Shown: positions 7,897-17,005, numbered from the stretch's first letter. The stretch: 64,000 nucleotides of DNA from Candidatus Centipeda massiliensis (GCF_900290285.1 NZ_LT985758.1:62001-126000), one strand, 5' to 3'. Made by a program: numbers and translations. Notes: generated by a model from the sequence alone, not told the origin.

Positions 7897-9333
7897 ATGG
7901 TTACATTTCTTGGTGCGCTTGCAACGCTCATTGTGGGCTACATTGTATATGGTACAATCGTAGACCGGGCGTTTGGGCGTACGGGGGAGGTTGCCCCCGC
8001 GATACGGCTCGAGGATGGAGTGGACTACATCCCCCTGCCGACGTGGAAGGTGTTTCTCATCCAGCTGCTCAACATCGCAGGGCTTGGCCCGATCTTCGGC
8101 GCACTTGCGGGTGCGCTCTGGGGACCGAGTGTCTACCTCTGGATCGTCTTCGGTACGATATTTGCCGGTGGCGTGCACGACTACCTCTCGGGCATGATCT
8201 CGTTCCGTGAGGACGGCAAGAGCCTCTCGGAGATCGTCGGTAAGAATCTGGGGCACATCATGCTCCAGATCATGCGTATCTTCTCGATTGTCCTGCTCGT
8301 TCTCGTCGGTGTCGTCTTTATGACGGGACCTGCTATGCTGCTTTCAAAGCTTACGGGGCAGGAAGTACTCCTGTGGCTCGGCGTGATCTTCATCTACTAC
8401 ACGATGGCGACGCTCCTGCCGATCGATAAGATCATCGCGCGGTTTTATCCGATCTTCGGTATCTGCCTGATCGTCATGGCGCTCGGCATCATGGGCGGCA
8501 TGCTCTTTGGTGTCGGCGGGCACGTCATGCCTGAGATGACGCTTGAGAATCTGCATCCGAAACAGCTGCCGATCTGGCCGCTGCTCTTTATCACGGTTGC
8601 CTGCGGTGCGGTCTCGGGCTTCCATGCGACCCAGTCGCCGATCATGTCGCGCTGCCTCAAAGATGAGCGCATGGGGCGGCCTGTCTTCTACGGTGCAATG
8701 GTCGCTGAGGGCATCATTGCACTCTGCTGGGCGGCTGCCGGCGCGACCTTCTACGACGGCACGGCAGGGCTCGGTGCGGCACTCAAGGAGGCGGGTCCTG
8801 GTGGTGTCGTCTATGAGGTCTGTAACGGCTTTATGGGTGCCATTGGGATCGGCGGCGTGAGCATCGGTGCAATTCTTGCCATGCTCGGTGTTATTGCCTG
8901 CCCGATTACCTCCGGTGATACGGCGTTCCGCTCTGCACGTCTGACGCTTGCGGATTGGCTGAACATCCCGCAGAAGGAGGCACCGAAGCGCCTTATTATC
9001 GCTGTTCCGATGCTTGGTATCGGTCTTGTCCTCTCTCAGATGGATTTTTCTATTATCTGGCGTTACTTCTCGTGGGCGAATCAGACGCTTGCGATGATTA
9101 CCCTCTGGATGGGCACAGCATACCTCTATCTGCATAAGCCGGGTTCGTATGCCTATGTTTTCGCTCTCGTACCCGCGATCTTCATGTCAGCAGTCACGAC
9201 GACCTATCTCATGCAGGCTCCCGAGGGATTTGGTCTTCCGACAAGCATCACCTATCCGGCAGGCATCGGCTTTGCCATTCTCTTTACAGGACTCTTCGTC
9301 CGTGCATATATTTTGCGTAAGAGAACGCTCTGA
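7897..9333 (+). CDS. cstA: Carbon starvation protein CstA family transporter
   Basis: A 478-residue polytopic membrane protein of the CstA family, implicated in peptide or pyruvate uptake. Conserved features are an N-terminal YTIVDRAFG-like segment (here YGTIVDRAFGR), GLGPIFGALAGALWG (about 63-77), the GGVHDYLSGMISFREDGKSL stretch (about 92-111), FHATQSPIMSRC (about 243-254) and CPITSGDTAFRSARL (about 335-349). It is the shorter form common in Firmicutes and Bacteroidetes, not the roughly 700-residue E. coli form. It is monocistronic, with a terminator at 9339-9366. Confidence 0.88.
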   Translation: MVTFLGALATLIVGYIVYGTIVDRAFGRTGEVAPAIRLEDGVDYIPLPTWKVFLIQLLNIAGLGPIFGALAGALWGPSVYLWIVFGTIFAGGVHDYLSGMISFREDGKSLSEIVGKNLGHIMLQIMRIFSIVLLVLVGVVFMTGPAMLLSKLTGQEVLLWLGVIFIYYTMATLLPIDKIIARFYPIFGICLIVMALGIMGGMLFGVGGHVMPEMTLENLHPKQLPIWPLLFITVACGAVSGFHATQSPIMSRCLKDERMGRPVFYGAMVAEGIIALCWAAAGATFYDGTAGLGAALKEAGPGGVVYEVCNGFMGAIGIGGVSIGAILAMLGVIACPITSGDTAFRSARLTLADWLNIPQKEAPKRLIIAVPMLGIGLVLSQMDFSIIWRYFSWANQTLAMITLWMGTAYLYLHKPGSYAYVFALVPAIFMSAVTTTYLMQAPEGFGLPTSITYPAGIGFAILFTGLFVRAYILRKRTL

Positions 9334-9338
9334 CGCCG

Positions 9339-9366
9339 ACCGCCGTGCTTTTGCATGGCGGTTTTT
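9339..9366 (+). terminator. Terminator after cstA
   Basis: ACCGCCGTGC (9339-9348) pairs with GCATGGCGGT (9353-9362) around a TTTT loop, followed by TTTTT. Confidence 0.85.
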
Positions 9367-9367
9367 C

Positions 9368-9395
9368 TTGCAAAAAAAAATATATATGATACAAT
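9368..9395 (+). promoter_or_regulatory. Promoter of the YbjN-like gene
   Basis: TTGCAA (9368-9373) and TACAAT (9390-9395) with a 16-bp A/T-rich spacer, about 50 bp before the start codon. Confidence 0.55.
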
Positions 9396-9447
9396 AGTCA
9401 TATACGAGCGGGTAACCGTTCTCATACGATAAGGGAGGAAATACACA

Positions 9448-9939
9448 ATGACGAAAAATGAGGAGAAAGACGTGCAGGAAGAGGCAGTGGAGACGGCTGC
9501 TCCCGAGGGGCGCTCGAAGGCAGAGAGATTTCAGGAATTCCTGAAGGAGAACCAGATTGAGTTCTTTGAGTCTCAGACGCTTGATGACGAGTTCCATACG
9601 ACGATCTTTCGCTCGCGTATTGAGGCAAAGAAGCAGATTATGCCGATGGCGATCTTCATTGATGACAGCTTCTTTACGATTATCCGCACCCAGGTTGCGA
9701 CGGGCATCAATGTGAATAATGTCGAGCGGATTAAGGGATACCTCAATAAGCTCAATGCGGAGTACAAGATCTTCAAGTATTATCTCCGTGAGGACGGCAA
9801 TATCTACCTTGATATCTGCATTCCTTTTGCCGATGAGACATTCGACAGCCGGATGATAAACACGCTTCTGCCGATTCTCGTGAAGCAGCTTGAGGATGAG
9901 TATGAGGATCTCATGGCTGAGGTCTGGGCAAAGGACTAA
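9448..9939 (+). CDS. YbjN-domain protein
   Basis: A 163-residue soluble acidic protein. The first 25 residues are charged and probably disordered. Residues about 26-160 fit the YbjN (type III secretion chaperone-like) fold: an alternating strand pattern with FHTTIFRSRIEAKKQIMPMAIFIDDSFFTIIRTQV and a closing helix of acidic residues. The family's function is poorly defined. GGGAGGAAA precedes the ATG. It is monocistronic between its own promoter and terminator. Confidence 0.65.
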   Translation: MTKNEEKDVQEEAVETAAPEGRSKAERFQEFLKENQIEFFESQTLDDEFHTTIFRSRIEAKKQIMPMAIFIDDSFFTIIRTQVATGINVNNVERIKGYLNKLNAEYKIFKYYLREDGNIYLDICIPFADETFDSRMINTLLPILVKQLEDEYEDLMAEVWAKD

Positions 9940-9957
9940 CGCACACGTAATAGTGGG

Positions 9958-9990
9958 GGACTGCTTCCATGCAGGAGGCAGTCCTTTTTT
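9958..9990 (+). terminator. Terminator after the YbjN-like gene
   Basis: GGACTGCTTCC (9958-9968) pairs with GGAGGCAGTCC (9974-9984), followed by six T. Confidence 0.9.
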
Positions 9991-10078
9991 GCGAAAACAC
10001 ACAGGAAGTTTGCTTGATTTTCCTTTCAAATCTGGGTACAATAAAGCACGGTCAAGATGGATGTACGGGAGGGATGGC

Positions 10079-10912
10079 ATGGATTGGAAGAAGCTGATTG
10101 GTGGGCGGCAATTTTGGTCGCTGATGGCCGTTCTTCTCATTCTCCTTGGAGTCGTGCTCATTGTCGGACACCCGCACGAGGAGGCTGCACCCGCCCCTCT
10201 GCCGTCGGCAGAGAATGATGTAAAGGTGCTCGTACTCAACTATCACATGGTCAACTCCATGTTCATATCGCTTGCGGTTGAGCCGTCAGACTTCGACTGG
10301 CAGATGAAGTACCTTGTCGACCATGGCTATCATACGATTACACCTGATGAGCTCTACGACTTTCTTGCGGGGCAGGGAACTCTGCCGGATCGTCCGGTGC
10401 TCATTACCTTTGATGATGGCTATGTGGACAACTATACGAATGCCTATCCGATCTTGAAGAAGTATAACCTCAAGGCGACCATTTTTATTGTCACCGGTTT
10501 TGTCAGCAAGCGCAAGGGGTATCTGACCTGGGATCAGCTGCGTGAGATGGAGCAGAACGGCATTACGATGCAGTCGCATACCGTGACGCATGCACCCCTG
10601 CCGGAGCTGCCGGATGACCGCATCCGCGAGGAACTCGTCGAGTCGAAGAAGCAGGCGGAGGCAGAACTCGGACACCCGATTGAGTTCATCGCCTACCCGA
10701 CGGGGGCACACGATCTGCATATCGTTGGGATTGCGAAGGAGGCGGGATATAAGGGCGGCTTTACGGTCAAGTATGGAAATGTCGACCGGAGCAGCAACAT
10801 CTACGCGATGGAACGCGTGCCCATCTTTCGTACAGCAGCGACCAATGCAGACTTTGTCGACCGTCTGCGCTACACATCGAATATCACGCAGTATGGATGG
10901 ATAAGGAATTAA
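10079..10912 (+). CDS. Polysaccharide deacetylase (NodB homology), membrane-anchored
   Basis: Probable peptidoglycan or exopolysaccharide N-deacetylase, 277 residues. An N-terminal membrane anchor (about 13-30) precedes the NodB domain (about 100-275). Catalytic and zinc features are visible: LITFDDGYVDNY with the Asp-Asp pair, MQSHTVTHAPL giving the HxxxH zinc ligands, and the FIAYPTGAHD strand. I start at ATG 10079 (MDWKKLIGG) because GGGAGGG ends 6 bp upstream; in-frame ATG 10062 would put this site inside the gene. Confidence 0.85.
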   Translation: MDWKKLIGGRQFWSLMAVLLILLGVVLIVGHPHEEAAPAPLPSAENDVKVLVLNYHMVNSMFISLAVEPSDFDWQMKYLVDHGYHTITPDELYDFLAGQGTLPDRPVLITFDDGYVDNYTNAYPILKKYNLKATIFIVTGFVSKRKGYLTWDQLREMEQNGITMQSHTVTHAPLPELPDDRIREELVESKKQAEAELGHPIEFIAYPTGAHDLHIVGIAKEAGYKGGFTVKYGNVDRSSNIYAMERVPIFRTAATNADFVDRLRYTSNITQYGWIRN

Positions 10913-10925
10913 GGAAACCCTGATA
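10912..10925 (+). repeat. Solitary end of the TIR element
   Basis: AGGAAACCCTGATA followed by cATTC resembles the left end of the dispersed element (consensus AGGAATCACTGATAAATTC). It begins at the stop codon of the deacetylase gene. No partner end is visible within 250 bp. Confidence 0.35.
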
Positions 10926-11002
10926 CATTCCGTAATTCAATGAGAACATTTATTATTTATATAGTATAGTGATATTCATCATACGGTACTCTGTATTTTT
11001 TC

Positions 11003-11032
11003 TTTACCCCATGGGGAATGTTGTGTTATAAT
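11003..11032 (+). promoter_or_regulatory. Promoter of the SLH porin gene
   Basis: TTTACC (11003-11008) and TATAAT (11027-11032), spacer 18, giving a leader of about 110 nt. Confidence 0.55.
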
Positions 11033-11086
11033 CACAAATGTTAAAACTGCAGACGGGAACAGCGAGAGGAAACATGGATACTCTGA

Positions 11087-11141
11087 CCTCCTGTGTGCAG
11101 CACCGTATTTTATGGGTTGTGGGAACTTCCCACAAAGGAGG
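11087..11141 (+). promoter_or_regulatory. Folded leader with alternative pairing at the porin ribosome-binding site
   Basis: TGTGGGAA-C-TTCCCACA (11118-11134) is a palindrome directly abutting the AAAGGAGG ribosome-binding site (11134-11141). Upstream, CCTCCTGTG (11087-11095) can instead pair with CAC-AAA-GGAGG (11131-11141), hiding that site. The two folds are mutually exclusive because they share CACA. A translational switch is an inference. Confidence 0.35.
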
Positions 11142-11148
11142 AAACAGT

Positions 11149-12429
11149 ATGAAGAAGACAATGGTAGCTGCTCTTGCAGCTGCACTGACGGTCGGCGCAG
11201 CGTCCACGACGTTTGCAGCGGCAAACCCGTTCTCGGATGTGCCCCGTGATCACTGGGCATACGATGCTGTGACGCAGCTTGCTGCGGACGGTGTTGTCGA
11301 GGGCTATGGTGACGGTACGTATCGTGGTGAACGCAACATCACGCGCTATGAGATGGCGCAGATGGTCGCCAAGGCGATGGCAAAGAGCGATATGCCCGCA
11401 TCGGATCGTGCTCTTGTTGACCGCCTTGCAGCTGAGTTTTCAGATGAGCTGAACAATCTTGGTGTTCGTGTCTCGAACCTCGAGAAGAACGCTGACATGG
11501 TGAAGTGGACGGGGCTGCTCCGCTATGACTATTCAAGTGTACGTAAAGATGGAAGCGCACGTACGAACAAGGATCTTCTCCGCTTCCGCCTCTTCCCGAC
11601 GGCTGAGGTCAACGATCATTGGAAGGTTGGGGCGCGTCTTCAGGCAGATACCAACATGAGGACGGATAATGGCGACTTTGGCACGAAGGATACCCAAAAA
11701 GGAAAGGATAAAGTCGTTGTTGACCGTGCTTATGCAGATGGTACTTATGGCAAGCTGAATGTTCGCCTTGGTAAGCAGGATCTTTTTTCCGCTGCAGATG
11801 AGGGCTTGGTGTTCGATACTGCTTTCTCGGGCGGGATTGTAACATTTGGGAATGTCGTTAAGGCAAAGATTGCTGCGGGACGTATGTCTGATTTTGCTAG
11901 CAAGGAGGCAGGGAAGGAGGATGCTGCTGGTAACTATCAGAGCATCGAACTCACCACAACGCTGGGACAACTGACTGGCGGCATCGGTTATCATCATGTA
12001 AATAGCAACTATTTCAAGACGCTTCCCAGTTATAACAAGAATGCCAATGCTGCGGACAATGCAAATATCTGGACCATTGGTGGTAGTTATAAGTTTGATA
12101 AGAATGTAGCGCTCAAGGGTTCCTATGCACAGAACGCAGAAGCGGATATTTATAAGAAGTCTGCAAACATTGAGCTTAGCTATAAGGGAGCCAAGAAGTC
12201 GGATATGGGTTCTTGGGGATTATTCCTTGCTTATCGCCATCTCGGAAAGTATGCTTCCTTCGCACCGACCTATAATGTAGGTGCTGCGGATCAGAAGGGA
12301 ATTGCTGTTGGAACCAGCTATACTCTCTTCAAGAACGTTCTCGCGAAGGCAGAGTACTTTAAAGGGAAGGAAATCTCTACAGATACGGATGTCAGCAAGC
12401 TCTTTGCGCGTGTAGACTTCTCGTTCTAA
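11149..12429 (+). CDS. SLH-domain outer-membrane porin (OmpM type)
   Basis: Major outer-membrane beta-barrel protein of the Negativicutes type, which tethers the outer membrane to peptidoglycan through an SLH domain. The 426-residue product has a signal peptide (MKKTMVAALAAALTVGAASTTFAAA, about 1-25) and one SLH domain (FSDVPRDHWAYDAV to ITRYEMAQMVAKAM, about 28-80). A coiled-coil-like linker (about 88-118) leads into a 16- or 18-strand-type barrel ending in Phe (RVDFSF), the outer-membrane export signature. The start is ATG 11149, after AAAGGAGG. SLH modules bind polyamine-modified peptidoglycan in Selenomonas, which fits the polyamine genes at 17.3 kb. Confidence 0.92.
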   Translation: MKKTMVAALAAALTVGAASTTFAAANPFSDVPRDHWAYDAVTQLAADGVVEGYGDGTYRGERNITRYEMAQMVAKAMAKSDMPASDRALVDRLAAEFSDELNNLGVRVSNLEKNADMVKWTGLLRYDYSSVRKDGSARTNKDLLRFRLFPTAEVNDHWKVGARLQADTNMRTDNGDFGTKDTQKGKDKVVVDRAYADGTYGKLNVRLGKQDLFSAADEGLVFDTAFSGGIVTFGNVVKAKIAAGRMSDFASKEAGKEDAAGNYQSIELTTTLGQLTGGIGYHHVNSNYFKTLPSYNKNANAADNANIWTIGGSYKFDKNVALKGSYAQNAEADIYKKSANIELSYKGAKKSDMGSWGLFLAYRHLGKYASFAPTYNVGAADQKGIAVGTSYTLFKNVLAKAEYFKGKEISTDTDVSKLFARVDFSF

Positions 12430-12451
12430 AATTTTCAGCGGAATTTCTGCA

Positions 12452-12485
12452 CAAAAAGAGCGCTGCAATCGCAGCGCTCTTTTTG
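12452..12485. terminator. Bidirectional terminator between porin and HAD genes
   Basis: CAAAAAGAGCGCTGC (12452-12466) pairs perfectly with GCAGCGCTCTTTTTG (12471-12485) around a 4-nt loop. It serves both convergent genes. Confidence 0.92.
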
Positions 12486-12490
12486 TGTGT

Positions 12491-13303
12491 CTATAATATC
12501 TCTCTCAATATCCATGGAATCAGCGGCTCACGGCAGGGTGGAGCGATCCGATCTGCCGCCTCCTTTGCCTCCTTGGATGCATCCTCGGGGGCAATGCCGA
12601 TATCTGCCATACGCAGAAGCTCCACATCGTTTTCGTAGTCGCCACAGGCGATGATACGTCGTCTCGCGCAGTCAGGCATTGCTTTTAAAACCTCTGCCAT
12701 CGCACCCTTGCTCGTTCCGGGCGGGACGAATTCGAGGTAGTTCTCCTGCGAATAGAAAGAGGTAGATGCCTTGTCAACGCCCAGCTCTTTTGCAAGACGC
12801 TCCACAAACGAGAGATTGATCGGTGCATCGCAGATAAAAAACTTCAGCCAAGTCTCATCCTCGACGCGCTTCAAACTCGTGCGGATCACATCGTAGTACT
12901 CTTCGGAAAGGCGCGGATCATCGTTCCCTTCGGGGGTAAGAATGTAGCAATGCTCCTCTGTATAGACTTCGACGCAGGCGCGCGGAAACTGGTAGAGAAC
13001 GCGCGCGGCAAAGGTACGCCAGAGATCACCGTCCAATGTGCGTGTTTCAAGCACCTGATTCGCCGCGATATCCTTGAGCATGGCTCCGTTGAAGAAGATG
13101 CTGGGGGTATTGACTGTGATCCCCTCAAGATAGGGGAGGGAGGAGTCCGGCGTGCGCCCCGTCGCTGCAGCAAACATGCCGCCCGCAGCGGCAAACGCAT
13201 TGAGTGCGCGTTTATTCTCCTCGGAGATCATCTCGTGGCGCGGAATCAGTGTACCGTCCAGATCACTGATCAGAAGGATATCGTCGTATCTTTTTTCGCA
13301 CAT
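12491..13303 (-). CDS. HAD-superfamily hydrolase (Cof/IIB type)
   Basis: Probable sugar- or nucleotide-phosphate phosphatase, 270 residues, with a C2B cap. Motif I is LISDLDGTLI (about 10-19) with the nucleophile and acid Asp pair. Motif II is AATGRT (about 41-46), motif III lies around SKGAMAEVLK (about 197-206), and motif IV is IACGDYENDVELL (about 217-229). It is last in a minus-strand unit after trpG, overlapping the trpG 3' end by 34 bp. Substrate unknown. Confidence 0.85.
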   Translation of the reverse strand: MCEKRYDDILLISDLDGTLIPRHEMISEENKRALNAFAAAGGMFAAATGRTPDSSLPYLEGITVNTPSIFFNGAMLKDIAANQVLETRTLDGDLWRTFAARVLYQFPRACVEVYTEEHCYILTPEGNDDPRLSEEYYDVIRTSLKRVEDETWLKFFICDAPINLSFVERLAKELGVDKASTSFYSQENYLEFVPPGTSKGAMAEVLKAMPDCARRRIIACGDYENDVELLRMADIGIAPEDASKEAKEAADRIAPPCREPLIPWILREIL

Positions 13304-13875
13304 AGTATCCCAATGCCTATCAGATAGTTTTCCATCATCGCCGGTCCGTCGTGGGTCAGAATGGATTCGGGATGAAATTGGATGCCCTCGATTGGGAGGG
13401 TTTTATGGCGTACGCCCATGATTGTCCCGTCGCCGAGATCGCTTGTGATCTCAAGCACATCGGGGAGACTCTCTCGCTCGATGATGAGGGAGTGATAGCG
13501 CGCGACTCGCGTGCCCGCATGAATGCCCTTGTAGATACCCGTGCCGTGGTGACGGATGGGAGATGCCTTGCCGTGGACGATCTCGTGTGCGCGGACAATC
13601 TTACCGCCAAACACCTCTCCAATCGCCTGATGTCCGAGGCAAATCCCTAGGATCGGTACTTCACCGCCCAGTTCGCGTATGATGTCCTCTGTGATGCCTG
13701 CGTCCTTTGGAAGCCCGGGGCCAGGAGAGATCACAATGCCCTCATAGTTCTTTTTGCGGATCCCATCGATTGTCGTCGCATCGTTGCGGACGACCTCAAC
13801 CTCTGCACCGAGATTTGTCAGCAGCTGATAGACGTTGTAGGTAAAGGAATCGTAGTTGTCAAGCAAAAGCAGCAT
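13270..13875 (-). CDS. trpG: Anthranilate (or aminodeoxychorismate) synthase glutamine amidotransferase
   Basis: Class I glutamine amidotransferase, 201 residues, supplying ammonia to the chorismate-using partner. It opens with LLLLDNYDSFTYNVYQ, contains the oxyanion motif SPGPGLPKD and nucleophile elbow ILGICLGHQAIGEVFGG (Cys about 79), and ends with the His-Glu dyad in IEGIQFHPES. It overlaps trpE by 17 bp. TrpG and PabA cannot be told apart by sequence; the adjacent trpE favours anthranilate synthase, although such subunits can be shared. Confidence 0.88.
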   Translation of the reverse strand: MLLLLDNYDSFTYNVYQLLTNLGAEVEVVRNDATTIDGIRKKNYEGIVISPGPGLPKDAGITEDIIRELGGEVPILGICLGHQAIGEVFGGKIVRAHEIVHGKASPIRHHGTGIYKGIHAGTRVARYHSLIIERESLPDVLEITSDLGDGTIMGVRHKTLPIEGIQFHPESILTHDGPAMMENYLIGIGILCAKKDTTISF

Positions 13876-15361
13876 GGTTCTCCACCTCCTCTACAACCTC
13901 GAAAAGTGCCTTTGCCTTCTGTAAAATTTCGAGGTATTCCTTCTCGGGTACGGAGTCCTTGACAATGCCTGCACCTGCTTGGATGATCGCTGTATCGTCA
14001 TTTTCGATGCACATGGTGCGCAGCGTGATGCACATATCCATATTTCCGCGAAAGTCCATGTAGCCGACTGTTCCGGCGTAGAAGCCACGATCTTCGTGCT
14101 CCTCTTCGTGGATGATCTCCATCGCACGCAGCTTTGGTGCGCCGCTGACGGTTCCGGCAGGGAAGGTTGCACGCAGCACGTCCATTGGGGTATAGGTAGG
14201 ATCAATCTCTCCAACGACGCTGCTGACCATGTGCGAAACGTGGGAGAATCGTTCGACCTCCATGAGCTTTGGCACGCGCACCGAGCCGGGCGTGCTGATC
14301 CGTCCGAGGTCGTTGCGTGCAAGATCCACAAGCATGGCGTGTTCGGCACACTCTTTCTCGTCGGAGCGCAGTTCCGTTGCGAGCAGCGCGTCCTCCTCGT
14401 CCGTTTTGCCGCGTTTCCTTGTGCCGGCGATGGGATAGGTATAGACCGTACTGCCCGATACTTTGACCAGCATCTCTGGGGATGCTCCGACCAGTTTTAT
14501 CTCTCCGAAATTGTAGTAGAACATATAGGGAGATGGATTGACCTGCCGCAGCCGTCGATAAAATAGAAATGGGGGACGCGTGATCTTCTCACGGAAGCGG
14601 AAGGAAGGTACTGCCTGAAAGATATCGCCCGCATAGATATGTTCCTTGATGCGACGGACGGTTTCGAGGAACGCGGCGGGCGGCGTTCCGTACCGCGCCA
14701 TAAAGTCTACGGATTCTGTACGTCGCGTTATATTTGTCGCAGGCGGCGTGAATGGTGAAGCAAGGCGCTCCCGCATGGCGGAAAGACGCTCTGCAGCCTG
14801 TTCGTAAAGTGCGTCTGGATCGCCGTTTTCACGAATATCTGCGAGGTAGTGAAGCTGTGCGCTGTTGCGTAGGGCATCGTAGACAACAAGATAGCGACAC
14901 AGCATGAATTGACCAAGGAGATGCTCACCGCCCAAATGTACGCCACGCACGCGGTCAAACGTCGCTGCTGTTTCGTATGTGAAGTAGCCAGCCAATCCAC
15001 CGTGTACGAGCGGTAACGCCTCATCGTCTGCAGCGGCGGGGGTAAAGCGTGCGGCGAACGTCTTCATCGTCTCGTGCGGTGCGCCCGCAATGCTCTTCAT
15101 CAGACCATTTTCATTGATGAGAAGTTTGTCTGCAAAGACCTGCAGATGTACGAACGGTTCTCCGCCGATGAACGAGTAGCGCCCAAACTGCTGCTGCGTC
15201 GTGTCGACGGACTCCATGATGTAACCCTGATGTTCGCCGACGAGCTTGTAGTAGATGGATACGGGAGTATCGAGATCCATTGTCAGCTCAGTTGATACGG
15301 TAATGAGATTTGCTGTCTTTGCGGCTGCGATAAACTCCTCTTTGCTCAAACTCAGCTTCAT
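13859..15361 (-). CDS. trpE: Anthranilate synthase component I
   Basis: Converts chorismate with ammonia to anthranilate, the first step of tryptophan synthesis. The product is 500 residues from ATG 15361 (MKLSLSKEEF), where the start overlaps the preceding gene as ATGA. The C-terminal chorismate-binding domain has VGASPEMLVKV, the PIAGTRKRG motif, DEKECAEHAMLVDLARNDLGR, TFPAGTVSGAPKLRAMEII and the final QAGAGIVKDSVPEKEYLE. PIAGT is the TrpE form (PabB usually has PIKGT). No trpDCFBA genes are nearby. The longer frame to 15409 has no ribosome-binding site. Confidence 0.9.
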   Translation of the reverse strand: MKLSLSKEEFIAAAKTANLITVSTELTMDLDTPVSIYYKLVGEHQGYIMESVDTTQQQFGRYSFIGGEPFVHLQVFADKLLINENGLMKSIAGAPHETMKTFAARFTPAAADDEALPLVHGGLAGYFTYETAATFDRVRGVHLGGEHLLGQFMLCRYLVVYDALRNSAQLHYLADIRENGDPDALYEQAAERLSAMRERLASPFTPPATNITRRTESVDFMARYGTPPAAFLETVRRIKEHIYAGDIFQAVPSFRFREKITRPPFLFYRRLRQVNPSPYMFYYNFGEIKLVGASPEMLVKVSGSTVYTYPIAGTRKRGKTDEEDALLATELRSDEKECAEHAMLVDLARNDLGRISTPGSVRVPKLMEVERFSHVSHMVSSVVGEIDPTYTPMDVLRATFPAGTVSGAPKLRAMEIIHEEEHEDRGFYAGTVGYMDFRGNMDMCITLRTMCIENDDTAIIQAGAGIVKDSVPEKEYLEILQKAKALFEVVEEVENHAAFA

Positions 15362-15663
15362 TTGTTGATCTCCATGACGACATCTCTCTCCTTGCGACCG
15401 AGCACCCAACCGAGTACTTTGAGCTCGGCATAGAGCATCTGCTGCTGCTCGCGGTTGTTCTCACGGCTGAACTTCAGCTGTTTGTACTGCTGGCGTCCGA
15501 GGTTGTAGCGCGCAAGGATCTCCGCCTCGCTGCGCATCTTGTGGCGTCCGCCCGCGTGCATCCGTACGAGTTCCTCCACGTCTGCCTCTCCGTAGGTGGG
15601 GGGCTTCGGCGGTGCAGCCATCTGCCTGACGAGATCGGTGATCTCGCGATCATTCATGCTCAT
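15358..15663 (-). CDS. Small conserved-looking protein upstream of trpE, unknown function
   Basis: A 101-residue hydrophilic protein with no motif I recognise. It is rich in Arg, Glu and Gln, and its middle and C-terminal half (EEILARYNLGRQQYKQLKF-like segment to LGRKERD) are predicted helical. I start at ATG 15663 after GAAAGAAAGGGA; MSMNDREITDLVRQM follows. The stop overlaps the trpE start as ATGA, which is good evidence that it is translated. It lies between the GltD-like gene and trpE in one minus-strand unit. Confidence 0.65.
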   Translation of the reverse strand: MSMNDREITDLVRQMAAPPKPPTYGEADVEELVRMHAGGRHKMRSEAEILARYNLGRQQYKQLKFSRENNREQQQMLYAELKVLGWVLGRKERDVVMEINK

Positions 15664-15716
15664 AGCTGTCTCCCTTTCTTTCAATATGCGGCGGCTGCGA
15701 CCTCTGCCAATTCTGA

Positions 15717-16946
15717 TTACGCCTTTGCGCCGCGTTCTTCCATATAACGAATCATCGCCTCTGCGACGTGCTTCGCATCCTTGACCACCTGCACGACATT
15801 CCATGGGCCAAGTACGACATCACCTGCCGAAAATACCCCCTCGCGTTCCGTCATGCCGTTTTCGTCGACCTTGACCAACCCCTTTTCGTTGAGCGTAATG
15901 CCTGTCGTCGAACGGACAATCTTGTCCTTTGCTGCCTGACTTGCCGCAATGACCGTACTATCGGCGGGAATGAGGTAGGGCTCGCCCTCACTGATGAGAT
16001 TCTGATCCTCATCAAAGACGCGGTCATACATCATCGGCCCCTCGGGGGTGACGGAGTGAATGCCCTTGCCATATTGGATCTCACAGCCGTCCATCAGGGC
16101 GTACTCCAGCTCGCGTTCGCTCGCTGAGATTCCATTGCGCCGTGCGTAGATTGTGACGTAGCGGCTGCCCTTGCGAATTGCCGTGCGCGCCACATCCATC
16201 GCGGAGTTGCCCGAGCCGATGACGGCGACGCGGTCGCCGAGGCGGTAGACATCTGGATTCTGGAGGTAGTTGACCGCATAGTGGCAGTTGCCAAGTGTTT
16301 CGCCGTGGATGCCGAGACTCTTTGCACGCCAAGCTCCTGTTCCCATGAAGATTGTTTCATAGCCGTCGCGGAAGAGATCGTCTACGCTGAGTGCACCGCC
16401 GATTGTCGTGTTTGGGCGGATGTGAATGCCAAGTGTGCGGAGCTTCTCCTCGTAACGGTCAATCGTCGAGGGCGGCAGGCGGAAATCCGGAATGCCATAG
16501 CGAAGCATGCCGCCAATCTTCTGCATACGCTCGAAGATCGTGACGCCGTAGCCCTCCTGTGCAAGCTTTACGCCGACGACAATGCCGGCGGGTCCCGCGC
16601 CAATCACTGCGACGTTGTGTCCGTTGTAGGACTTGCGTGTGAGTACGAGCTTGTCGAGATAGGTATCCGAGATGTAGTGCTCAATGCTCGAGATCTGAAT
16701 CGGTGCTCCACGTCGCCCCTGGATGCAGTTGCCCTCACACTGGGCATCGTGGTCGCAGACGAGAGAGCAAAAGACACTCATCGGGTTGTTGTCGTAGAGC
16801 ATCGCGCCCGCCTCGTTGATCTTTCCGTCGAGGAACAGGCGGATCATCTCCGGGACATTGGTCTGCACGGGACAGCCCTTGATGCGGCAGAGCGGTTTCT
16901 TGCACTGAAGACACCGTCGTGCCTCGTTAATGACGTGAACGGCCAT
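15717..16946 (-). CDS. GltD-like NAD(P)H-dependent flavin oxidoreductase
   Basis: A 409-residue protein related to the small subunit of glutamate synthase and to NfnB/SudA-type oxidoreductases. The N-terminal domain carries cysteines for two [4Fe-4S] clusters: RCLQCKKPLCRIKGCP (about 11-26) and CSLVCDHDAQCEGNC (about 60-74). FAD binding is by VAVIGAGPAGIVVGVKLA (about 112-129), NADPH binding by VAVIGSGNSAMDVARTA (about 241-257), and a closing GVFSAGDVVLGPWNVVQVV follows. No glutamate synthase large subunit lies alongside, so its partner and substrate are open. A strong promoter precedes it. Confidence 0.78.
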   Translation of the reverse strand: MAVHVINEARRCLQCKKPLCRIKGCPVQTNVPEMIRLFLDGKINEAGAMLYDNNPMSVFCSLVCDHDAQCEGNCIQGRRGAPIQISSIEHYISDTYLDKLVLTRKSYNGHNVAVIGAGPAGIVVGVKLAQEGYGVTIFERMQKIGGMLRYGIPDFRLPPSTIDRYEEKLRTLGIHIRPNTTIGGALSVDDLFRDGYETIFMGTGAWRAKSLGIHGETLGNCHYAVNYLQNPDVYRLGDRVAVIGSGNSAMDVARTAIRKGSRYVTIYARRNGISASERELEYALMDGCEIQYGKGIHSVTPEGPMMYDRVFDEDQNLISEGEPYLIPADSTVIAASQAAKDKIVRSTTGITLNEKGLVKVDENGMTEREGVFSAGDVVLGPWNVVQVVKDAKHVAEAMIRYMEERGAKA

Positions 16947-17005
16947 TGTTGATGATTCCTTTCGTTACATTCCATTGTCTCTTAAAATACGTATACACGT
17001 TGCTC

